Positions 1 through 5,817 of a stretch of DNA of 19,822 nt are shown piece by piece. Origin of the DNA: Lachnospiraceae bacterium (GTDB lineage Bacteria; Bacillota_A; Clostridia; Lachnospirales; Lachnospiraceae). How positions within the stretch are numbered: the first letter of the stretch is position 1; every line of letters begins with the position of its first letter. The stretch covers positions 1 through 19,822 of the forward strand of contig JAEEXJ010000063.1 of the NCBI GenBank assembly GCA_016291475.1, written 5' to 3'. The translations under genes were made by a program, and so were the position numbers. The notes beneath the pieces were generated by a model. It had not been told where the DNA came from and made no database searches. It saw only the letters and a program-made list of their open reading frames with translations.

Positions 1-34
1 AGAGATTTCCTGAAGGCAGTCAAGGAGAGCTATA

Positions 35-1141
35 ATGAGAATTAACTATAACGTATCGGCTATGATCGCCAATAACTCCCTTAAGAACAACGACGATCTT
101 CTCTCTGCTTCGCTTCAGAGATTATCCTCAGGATTTAAGATCAACGGTGCCAAGGACAACCCTGCGGGACTTGCCATGGCAAAAAGAATGAATGCACAGA
201 TAGTCGGCACCAAAACTGCCGATGAAAATACCATGGACGGAATTTCCGTAATAGAGACTGCTGACGGAGCTCTTTCGGAAGTTGCGGCTATGCTCCAGAG
301 AATGAACGAGCTTGCTGTTCAGGCATCAAACGGAACCATGAACGATGACGACAGGGAGATCATTCAGAAAGAGATCACTCAGCTTAAGGACGAAATAAAC
401 AGAGTATCAGAGAGTACCGAATTTAACTCCCAGCCTCTTTTGGACGGATTTTACGATCTTAAGGGTTACACCAATAACACCGATGTTAAGGTGCTTACCT
501 ATTCCAAGGAGATCCCTGCTGCCACATATGATTTTAGTTCTATTGACTGGACTGTTGATACCGATGGAAATAAAACCGTTGAAGTAACGGACAGCACCGG
601 ATCAACAACTAAATATAACGGATCCATGCTCGATAATGTTATCACTATAACAGGTGATCATGGATTCGAAATGAAACTTACCGTTCCCGAAAATCAGGCT
701 AATGCTACCGGAAGTGTAACTAATCTCAGTGTTGAGTGCACCGGAATCGGAGCAATGAGACTTCAGGTGGGCTCAAACGAAGGTCAGGTACTTGAGATGC
801 AGATCCCTGCAGTAAACTTAAGCAACATGGGACTCAGCGGACTTGATCTTTCAACCGAGAAGACTGCAAAGGAAGGTATTGATAGGATCAAGAATGCCAT
901 GACCTTTGTGAATACCGTAAGAGGTCAGCTCGGTGCATATCAGAACAGACTTGAGAATACCGATGCCAGACTCGATATCACGGAAGAGAACATGACCAGC
1001 GCCTACTCCAGAATAATGGATGTGGATATGGCTGAGGAAATGACCAAATATTCAACCTATACCGTAATGACTCAGGCAGGAACCAGTGTACTTGCCCAGG
1101 CCAACGACAGACCTTCAACCGTATTACAGCTTCTTCAGTAA
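35..1141 (+). CDS. Flagellin (flagellar filament protein)
   Basis: Structural subunit of the flagellar filament, exported through the flagellar type III apparatus and polymerised outside the cell. Of 368 residues, about 1-140 form the conserved N-terminal D0/D1 helices (starting MRINYNVSAM, with LQRLSSGFKINGAKDNPAG). About 255-368 form the matching C-terminal helices (RIMDVDMAEEMTKYS and a terminal VLQLLQ). The middle, about 140-250, is a short, Thr/Asp-rich variable domain, so the subunit is compact. The ATG has an AAGGAGA ribosome binding site 6 nt upstream. Only 34 bases precede the gene, so its promoter lies outside the window. A FliS-type chaperone follows after 12 nt, which fits co-expression of subunit and export chaperone. 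The family call is secure; the organism may carry further flagellin copies, so no specific symbol is given. Confidence 0.97.
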   Translation: MRINYNVSAMIANNSLKNNDDLLSASLQRLSSGFKINGAKDNPAGLAMAKRMNAQIVGTKTADENTMDGISVIETADGALSEVAAMLQRMNELAVQASNGTMNDDDREIIQKEITQLKDEINRVSESTEFNSQPLLDGFYDLKGYTNNTDVKVLTYSKEIPAATYDFSSIDWTVDTDGNKTVEVTDSTGSTTKYNGSMLDNVITITGDHGFEMKLTVPENQANATGSVTNLSVECTGIGAMRLQVGSNEGQVLEMQIPAVNLSNMGLSGLDLSTEKTAKEGIDRIKNAMTFVNTVRGQLGAYQNRLENTDARLDITEENMTSAYSRIMDVDMAEEMTKYSTYTVMTQAGTSVLAQANDRPSTVLQLLQ

Positions 1142-1153
1142 GGAGGATAATTA

Positions 1154-1627
1154 ATGCAGGATACTCTTAAGCAGGAATTTACCAGACGTATCAGTATGGC
1201 CAATTCAACCGAACTTATCGTGATCCTCTATGATATGGTCCTTGCTTATTCCGATGATGCGGAGGAAGCGCTTAAAAACGATAAGGATCATGATTTTTAT
1301 GCATCCGTCTCCAGAATGAGAAATTGTGTGAACGAGCTTATGTGTTCTCTCCACATGGAATATGAACCTGCAGCTGCACTTCTATCACTTTACAGATATT
1401 GCATGAGAAAGCTTGCGGCAGCAGGCGTAAGAAGAAGCATCGAGCCCATAGATGAGATCAGAAAGATCATCAAGCCTTTGAGAGAATCATATTCCGGACT
1501 GGTGGAGCTCAACACCTCCGGCCCTGTCATGGGTAATTCGGAATCGGTTATTGCAGGTCTTACCTACGGAAAAAATGATATCAACGAAAATCTCGTTAAC
1601 AATATAAACCGCGGAATGCTGGTGTAA
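1154..1627 (+). CDS. fliS: FliS-family flagellin export chaperone
   Basis: Cytoplasmic chaperone expected to bind the C-terminal helices of flagellin and prevent early polymerisation before export. The 157-residue helical protein has the FliS-type N-terminal pattern FTRRISMANSTELIVILYDM, followed by AEEALKND and a later LLSLYRYCMRKLAAA helix matching the family's conserved LYxYxxxxLxxA segment. It is somewhat longer than typical FliS (about 130 residues), with an extra C-terminal tail of about 25 residues. An AGGAGG site overlaps the flagellin stop region and sits 7 nt before the ATG, so the two genes are probably translated from one mRNA. A strong terminator follows within 20 nt, making this the end of the flagellin unit. 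It is divergent in sequence, so the symbol rests on the motif pattern plus the position next to flagellin. Confidence 0.85.
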   Translation: MQDTLKQEFTRRISMANSTELIVILYDMVLAYSDDAEEALKNDKDHDFYASVSRMRNCVNELMCSLHMEYEPAAALLSLYRYCMRKLAAAGVRRSIEPIDEIRKIIKPLRESYSGLVELNTSGPVMGNSESVIAGLTYGKNDINENLVNNINRGMLV

Positions 1628-1629
1628 AA

Positions 1630-1674
1630 CATATTGCAAATATGAGAAGAACCCTTTGATTAAAGGGTTCTTTT
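1630..1674 (+). repeat. 45-bp direct repeat, copy 1 (contains terminator)
   Basis: This stretch matches 4024-4068 at 41 of 45 positions with no gaps by eye. The similarity covers the terminator stem and also 17 bases upstream that are not needed for termination (starting CATATTGCA). The two copies bracket the three-gene cassette at 1767-3994 in direct orientation. Copy 1 also has a small CATATT-gca-AATATG hairpin just ahead of the terminator. Confidence 0.8.
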
Positions 1675-1677
1675 TTT
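1647..1677 (+). terminator. Rho-independent terminator after the flagellin-fliS unit
   Basis: A perfect 11-bp stem (AAGAACCCTTT pairing with AAAGGGTTCTT) closes a GATT loop and runs into a T tract. It ends the flagellin-fliS transcript. It forms part of a 45-bp repeat found again at 4024-4068. Confidence 0.93.
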
Positions 1678-1766
1678 ATATTATTAAAGCAATAGTTTCC
1701 AAGGTAAAGAACCGGGATGAGACTATTAATAGATGCACTTGGTTGTAGGATCTCGGGAGATTTTAA

Positions 1767-2645
1767 ATGCAGGAAAAAAGAATTGCACCACTGATCGTCA
1801 AAAAAATATTTGAGGAGGCAGAGTTTACCGTAAGCACGCTTGCTCTTATGAGCTCAAAAAACACCGTTGCAGCGGTATATACGGGACTTGTTTCTTTTTT
1901 CGTTTTCGACAGTAATATGGACAATGATCTTATCCAAAGGTTGAAAATGGAATACCAAAGCAGACTTTTAAGAGATCATTCAGGTAGCGAGTTTGAAAAT
2001 AACTCCCATACGATCGATGATGCATATGCCCGTTTCAGTTTAAACGGAGTAAGAAATGCATATACAAGCACGGAATGGAATGAAAAGAATGCAGCCTATT
2101 ATGTCGATACCGTGATCGAAATGATCGGGGCCCAATCAAATGACTATAACAAAGAGCTTGTCATGGAAACCGTATCCAGACTTTATAGGGCAGTAACAAA
2201 GGATTATTCGGAGGAAAAAGTTCCTCTCGACAAGCCCTCAAATTTTGGGGGAGTATTTCAATTTGTGTACTTTTGCCTGTTATATTATGCGGCATGGAAA
2301 GGCGCAGGTTTTATCGCTCCCGGACTGCATAGAATTATTGGTTCAACAGATTCGGTTTTTTCCGTGGTATGTATGATATTTCTCTATGCAGTTTTGCCCA
2401 TTGCCATGGCCATTTTTATCCATATGACTTATAGGCTGATAATCCGTAACAGCATGACCGGTTTCGGCAGCGGGATCATGATGTTTCTTGTTGTTTACAC
2501 TCATGCGGTGGGCAGTCTTATTGAGGAATATAATGTGTATGAAGATTTTAGTCCGAATGTCGGAGCAAAACTTTTGTTTTACTCTGTTTTGATCGTATTT
2601 TTGGTTTTTTTCTTTTATCCGAGATTCGACAGATATAAGGACTAG
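1767..2645 (+). CDS. Membrane protein of unknown function, paralogue A of a tandem pair
   Basis: Not a family I recognise. The 292-residue protein has a soluble, helical N-terminal half (about 1-155) and a C-terminal half with four likely membrane segments (about 162-185, 197-225, 233-252 and 265-284), ending in a basic tail. There is no signal peptide, so the N-terminal half is probably cytoplasmic. It aligns without gaps over about 150 residues with the next gene product. Shared blocks are FEEA at 16-18, SSxNxVAAVYT at about 29-39, EYQ at 62-64, and VIEMIGAxSNDxNK at about 116-129. The ATG has a GGGAG site about 7 nt upstream. The 89 bases between the preceding terminator and this ATG contain no convincing promoter, although one must exist unless there is read-through. 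A role in signalling or defence is conceivable but unsupported. Confidence 0.85.
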   Translation: MQEKRIAPLIVKKIFEEAEFTVSTLALMSSKNTVAAVYTGLVSFFVFDSNMDNDLIQRLKMEYQSRLLRDHSGSEFENNSHTIDDAYARFSLNGVRNAYTSTEWNEKNAAYYVDTVIEMIGAQSNDYNKELVMETVSRLYRAVTKDYSEEKVPLDKPSNFGGVFQFVYFCLLYYAAWKGAGFIAPGLHRIIGSTDSVFSVVCMIFLYAVLPIAMAIFIHMTYRLIIRNSMTGFGSGIMMFLVVYTHAVGSLIEEYNVYEDFSPNVGAKLLFYSVLIVFLVFFFYPRFDRYKD

Positions 2646-2701
2646 TCTCGAAGAGGCAGTTTGTATAGCCTGATACATCCACAACGCATTTGGAGGATTT
2701 A

Positions 2702-3577
2702 ATGTTCGTAAATTCTGTACCGTCCACGATCATCCACAATGTATTTGAGGAGGCGGATCGTACCGTAAATACTTTTGCTTCTTTCAGCTCTGTAAATGAT
2801 GTGGCTGCCGTATATACAGCACTTGTCTCATATTTCCTGGCAGGGCAAAAAATGGAAGATGATCTTGCCCATAGCCTTATTTCGGAATATCAAAATAAAA
2901 TTCGTGGAAAAGTCTCCGAAACGGAGTTTTCGTACTCCTTCGGTATGATCAGTGAAGCATATACCAGGTTTTGTGAAAAGGGATTAGCACATTCGTATAT
3001 AACCGCAGAAAACATGGAAAAATCTTTTGCCGATTACGCGGATATTGTTATAGAAATGATCGGAGCAAGGTCAAATGATGTTAACAAAAACCATGTCATA
3101 GCAATCATATACAGACTTTTCAAGATAGCAACAGAAGATTATTCAACGGAAGAATCACCCGCCAAACCGACTTCTTCCGTAGCAATGGCACAATTGGCAG
3201 TATTTTGTGTATTGTATATTCTGGCCGGCATCGTAAAGGGAGGATACAGCTCGTTTGTAGGAAAAATATTAAGTGAGACAAATTCGGGAGCACTTGAATC
3301 ATTTCTGTTTGTATTTTATTTTATCGGACTTCCCGTGGTTATAGCATTTTGTGTTGCTAAAACACACATTTATATATTCCGTGACTACATGATAAAATAT
3401 CGCACCGGAATTATGATGTTTCTGATTATCTGTGTGCATTTTGGATTAGTTGCCCTCAGTTTGCATGAGCGCTACTATTCTCAGAGCGGAGGATATATTT
3501 TTTGTGAACTGTGGTCTTTCGGAAATATGATTGCAGGTTTCGTATATTTCTATCAATCTCGATGGGACAGAAGTTAG
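2702..3577 (+). CDS. Membrane protein of unknown function, paralogue B of a tandem pair
   Basis: Tandem paralogue of the upstream gene, with the same architecture: a soluble N-terminal half of about 150 residues followed by four hydrophobic segments (about 160-182, 198-227, 236-254 and 264-284). The conserved blocks FEEAxxTV, VAAVYT, EYQ and VIEMIGARSNDVNK occur at the same residue numbers as in paralogue A. The membrane halves have drifted much further apart than the soluble halves. A GGAGG site at 2692-2696 lies 5 nt before the ATG at 2702. An in-frame TTG at 2690 overlaps that site and is not the likely start, giving 291 residues. The gap to paralogue A is 56 nt, and the next gene starts 3 nt after this stop, so the three genes are probably one operon. 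Function unknown. Confidence 0.85.
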   Translation: MFVNSVPSTIIHNVFEEADRTVNTFASFSSVNDVAAVYTALVSYFLAGQKMEDDLAHSLISEYQNKIRGKVSETEFSYSFGMISEAYTRFCEKGLAHSYITAENMEKSFADYADIVIEMIGARSNDVNKNHVIAIIYRLFKIATEDYSTEESPAKPTSSVAMAQLAVFCVLYILAGIVKGGYSSFVGKILSETNSGALESFLFVFYFIGLPVVIAFCVAKTHIYIFRDYMIKYRTGIMMFLIICVHFGLVALSLHERYYSQSGGYIFCELWSFGNMIAGFVYFYQSRWDRS

Positions 3578-3580
3578 TAT

Positions 3581-3994
3581 ATGTTTGATGCGAATATATT
3601 TGACGATAATGTATTATTTCATGGGAGTCCCTATAAGCTTGATAAGATCGTTCCCAATCAGGCGCATGATTCCGGGTTCAGTGAGGGTTGTCAGCTGGCG
3701 GTATATGCTACAAGTAGCCTTGATATGGCAATCTGTTTTGCACTGGGATGTACCTCGGAAAGCGAAAATGCTCAGCGCATCATGATGCCGGAATACGGAA
3801 ATAAAATGCATTTTATCGATTGCCATCCCAATTACGGAGGTAAGGGATATGTGTATGTCTTAGACAAAAGCAGATTTGTCCATGCCTACGGAACACAATG
3901 GGTTTGTTATGAACCGGTGATCCCTCAAAAAGTAATAACAATAAACGTGGATGACTATCTGGATTCACACTGCGTGATAACATGCAGTAATTGA
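3581..3994 (+). CDS. Small protein resembling ADP-ribosyltransferase-fold enzymes
   Basis: A 137-residue soluble protein starting 3 nt after paralogue B. It contains LFHGSPYKLDKIVP near the N-terminus (His14-Gly15), AVYATSSLDMAICFAL (Tyr42) and a later WVCYEPVIPQKVI (Glu111). This order of an HG(S/T) motif, a vYAT segment before an Ala-rich helix, and a late Glu resembles the H-Y-E layout of small ADP-ribosyltransferase/PARP-like proteins such as the rifampin-modifying Arr family. The similarity is at motif level only; catalytic identity is inference. There is no signal peptide or membrane segment, so it would act in the cytoplasm. The ribosome binding site is weak, suggesting translational coupling to the gene before it. 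A terminator follows within about 45 nt. If the fold is right, the paired membrane proteins could be partners, regulators or targets, but nothing here shows which. Confidence 0.6.
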   Translation: MFDANIFDDNVLFHGSPYKLDKIVPNQAHDSGFSEGCQLAVYATSSLDMAICFALGCTSESENAQRIMMPEYGNKMHFIDCHPNYGGKGYVYVLDKSRFVHAYGTQWVCYEPVIPQKVITINVDDYLDSHCVITCSN

Positions 3995-4023
3995 ATCGGA
4001 GCATATTCGTAACTGTAATAATG

Positions 4024-4068
4024 CATATTGCACATATAAAAAGAACCCTTTGAATAAAGGGTTCTTTT
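4024..4068 (+). repeat. 45-bp direct repeat, copy 2 (contains terminator)
   Basis: Second copy of the 1630-1674 element, identical at 41 of 45 positions with no gap. It lies immediately after the three-gene cassette in the same orientation as copy 1. Two of the four differences are in the spacer ahead of the stem, one is earlier in the upstream arm, and one is in the loop, so the terminator stem itself is preserved. Confidence 0.8.
4039..4068 (+). terminator. Rho-independent terminator after the three-gene cassette
   Basis: A perfect 13-bp stem (AAAAGAACCCTTT with AAAGGGTTCTTTT) around a GAAT loop. The T run is short because part of it pairs in the stem. The near-symmetrical A and T flanks mean it could also work for transcription from the other side. 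Confidence 0.9.
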
Positions 4069-4139
4069 ATGTTTGTGACACTGATGTCGCAAATGCGTTG
4101 TGATGTTTTAACGAATTTTGAAAAAATGACAAAAAACTA

Positions 4140-4168
4140 TTGAACTTCGAAAAATGCGAATATATAAT
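4140..4168 (+). promoter_or_regulatory. Sigma-70-type promoter of the Tad pilus operon
   Basis: The -35 TTGAAC at 4140-4145 and a perfect -10 TATAAT at 4163-4168 are separated by 17 nt. Transcription should start near 4175, leaving a leader of about 145 nt before the first ATG. The -10 element sits inside the inverted repeat at 4152-4175, so a protein bound there would block RNA polymerase. Confidence 0.75.
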
Positions 4169-4175
4169 CGCATTT
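4152..4175. promoter_or_regulatory. Perfect inverted repeat over the Tad promoter -10 box (candidate operator)
   Basis: AAATGCGA (4152-4159) and TCGCATTT (4168-4175) form perfect 8-bp arms separated by 8 bp that carry most of the TATAAT. The same core appears as AAATGCG at 4091-4097, upstream of the -35 box, and as TCGCATT at 4233-4239 in the leader. A recurring arm placed around a promoter is a typical repressor operator arrangement. The binding protein is not identifiable from this window. Confidence 0.55.
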
Positions 4176-4246
4176 ACAAAACATCCTTCGAAAGACTGTC
4201 TGTCTTCGGATGTGAACGAAGAGCGGAATATATCGCATTCGTGTAA

Positions 4247-4297
4247 GGGAAGATCTTCCCGGCAATTCACAATTAGTTATGTCCGGACGATCCGGAT
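4247..4297. repeat. Palindromes in the Tad operon leader
   Basis: GGGAAGATCTTCCC at 4247-4260 is a perfect 14-bp palindrome. GTCCGGAC (4281-4288) and ATCCGGAT (4290-4297) are two adjacent 8-bp palindromes sharing the TCCGGA core, 9 bp centre to centre. All lie between the predicted transcript start and the first start codon, so they could be protein-binding sites or mRNA structure. Having no loop, they would make poor intramolecular hairpins, which favours DNA binding. Confidence 0.5.
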
Positions 4298-4319
4298 TAA
4301 TTTCAAACGGAGAAAGATA

Positions 4320-4823
4320 ATGCTGATTATGACTGTGTTTTTAGCGGTCGCCGGCATTTTCGATCATCTCTTTCATAAGATACCAAATGCTTTGATATTG
4401 GTCATGTTAGTCTCGTCCGTCACTTATGTCTGCGTATCATCGGGGCCGTTACTTCTTCTGTATGCAGTATTCAGAATGGCTGTTACGGGAGTGATATTCT
4501 ATCTGTTATTTGTGGTAGGTGTCATGGGTGCAGGGGATGTAAAACTCCTTGCCGTGTGCAGCGGATTCATGACCGGATGGAGAACCTTGATGTTTATATT
4601 TATTGCTATGCTGATCGCCTCTTTATATGGCGTGACGCAGCTTTGTATCAGGAAAGAGTTTGGTAAGAGAATGCGGAGACTGGAATTGTATATAAGAAAC
4701 GTATTGAAGACAGGAAAAGTTCAAAGGTATCACTGCAGCAGAGAGGCTGCAGTAAGAAATGGTGTAGCACTTGCCGGACCAATGTTTCTGAGTGCACTTA
4801 TCGGAATCGGAGGATTGTACTGA
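4320..4823 (+). CDS. tadV: Prepilin peptidase (A24 family, TadV/CpaA-like)
   Basis: Integral membrane aspartic peptidase that removes the leader of Flp-type prepilins and pseudopilins. The start is the ATG at 4320, with GGAG 7 nt upstream, giving 167 residues. Both A24 signature aspartates are present: Asp15 in IFDHLFHKIPN and Asp73 in the GAGDVKLL (GxGD) motif. Hydrophobic segments are spread along the chain, as expected for the short TadV/CpaA form that lacks the N-methyltransferase domain of PilD. It is the first gene of the pilus operon; its stop lies 1 nt before the next start. A second A24 peptidase occurs at the other end of the operon (11849-12310), so the two may have different substrates. 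Confidence 0.88.
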   Translation: MLIMTVFLAVAGIFDHLFHKIPNALILVMLVSSVTYVCVSSGPLLLLYAVFRMAVTGVIFYLLFVVGVMGAGDVKLLAVCSGFMTGWRTLMFIFIAMLIASLYGVTQLCIRKEFGKRMRRLELYIRNVLKTGKVQRYHCSREAAVRNGVALAGPMFLSALIGIGGLY

Positions 4824-4824
4824 A

Positions 4825-5817
4825 ATGAAGTCGGACAGTGTTTTGATCCTTTATGACGAAGATGAAGAATACGCGGAATTAATGGGCGAATACCTGCTGA
4901 GTCAAAAAGGTCTTCCCTGGAAGATCGCCGTGTGTACTTCCGAAAACGATCTTATGAAGATATGTACAGGGAGAAATCCGGTACTCGTAACCAGCAGTTC
5001 CGCATACAGGGAGAGTCTGAAACAGGTAGGGGCTTTGAAGATCATAGTTCTGGATGACGGTGGTGGAATAAAGACTGAACCGCGCATAGAAAAATATCAG
5101 CCGGCGGAGGAGACACTTCGCAAGATACTTGAAATATATATGCAGGATGCTGATGAAGATTTTGCAGTGCGGTTCGAACCTGCAGGGGAAAAGGCAAAGC
5201 TGATCGGAGTGTTTTCACCTGTCAGAAGATGTTATCAGACCACTTTTTCCGTATTGATGGGCAGACTCCTTTTAGGACGGGGCAGAGTACTTTATCTGAG
5301 TTTCGAATTTTGTGAAGGCTGTGAAGAATTTATTCCTCCTGAAAAATGCAGGAATCTGTCTGACCTGATGTATTTCATAAAAAGTCCGCCGTCTGTATTT
5401 TCGGTACGCTTTAAGTCGATGGTAAGAACCATTGCCGGACTGGACTATATTCCCTGTGCAATACCCGGGACAGATCTGACGGAAATACCCGAAGAGGAAT
5501 GGAAGTCTTTTTTGATGAGGATATGTTCTCTGGAAGGATACTCCTATGTCATCTTAGATCTTTCGGAATGCATCAGGGGAATTTTCGGAATACTCAGAAT
5601 GTGTGACACGGTATATACACTTACGCGAAATGACAGGGTTGCAAAAAACAAGATTGAAAGCTATGAGAATGTTTTAAAAATGTATGACTACACAGATGTC
5701 AGGGATAAAAGCATCAAGTGCAGTATGCCCGCGGTAAGCCGTGTTCCTTCTTTTGGCGGTGAGGATCTTACGGGTGAGCTCGTTGATTTCATCAGAAAAC
5801 AAATGGAGGTGCTTTGA
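4825..5817 (+). CDS. tadZ: TadZ/CpaE-like pilus localisation protein with degenerate P-loop
   Basis: Expected to be a MinD/ParA-superfamily protein that positions the Tad apparatus. The 330-residue protein has an N-terminal receiver-like domain (about 1-110: VLILYDEDEEYAELM, then IIVLDD) and a C-terminal MinD-like domain (about 122-330). The expected Walker A loop is present in place but altered: GVFSPVRRCYQTT at 128-140, with Gln139 where the invariant Lys should be. The following strand (RVLYLSFE) and a Walker B-like YVILDLSE (239-248) are retained. Atypical nucleotide sites are known for TadZ in related Firmicutes. The ATG at 4825 has GGAGG about 11 nt upstream, a long spacing; an in-frame GTG at 4792 inside the previous gene is less likely. 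It overlaps the next start in a TGATG junction. Confidence 0.82.
   Translation: MKSDSVLILYDEDEEYAELMGEYLLSQKGLPWKIAVCTSENDLMKICTGRNPVLVTSSSAYRESLKQVGALKIIVLDDGGGIKTEPRIEKYQPAEETLRKILEIYMQDADEDFAVRFEPAGEKAKLIGVFSPVRRCYQTTFSVLMGRLLLGRGRVLYLSFEFCEGCEEFIPPEKCRNLSDLMYFIKSPPSVFSVRFKSMVRTIAGLDYIPCAIPGTDLTEIPEEEWKSFLMRICSLEGYSYVILDLSECIRGIFGILRMCDTVYTLTRNDRVAKNKIESYENVLKMYDYTDVRDKSIKCSMPAVSRVPSFGGEDLTGELVDFIRKQMEVL

Larger units (their letters stand above)
3995..4319. other. 325-bp gene-free control region before the Tad operon
   Basis: No credible gene lies here. In order it holds the terminator and repeat copy 2 (4024-4068), the TTGAAC/TATAAT promoter (4140-4168) inside an inverted repeat, an imperfect hairpin (ACATCC at 4181 pairing with GGATGT at 4208, with an inner AAGAC/GTCTT stem), a 14-bp palindrome (4247-4260), and two adjacent TCCGGA palindromes (4281-4297). 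A TTG at 4140 could extend the first Tad gene upstream, but it coincides with the -35 element and would be upstream of the transcript start. Confidence 0.8.

Noticed and set aside
3531..3785. Plus-strand open frame overlapping paralogue B and the ART-like gene
   Set aside because: It overlaps two better genes in another frame and its translation is not protein-like.
4140..4319. TTG-initiated N-terminal extension of the first prepilin peptidase
   Set aside because: The TTG is part of the -35 box and precedes the predicted transcript start; the ATG at 4320 has its own GGAG and begins right at the first membrane segment.
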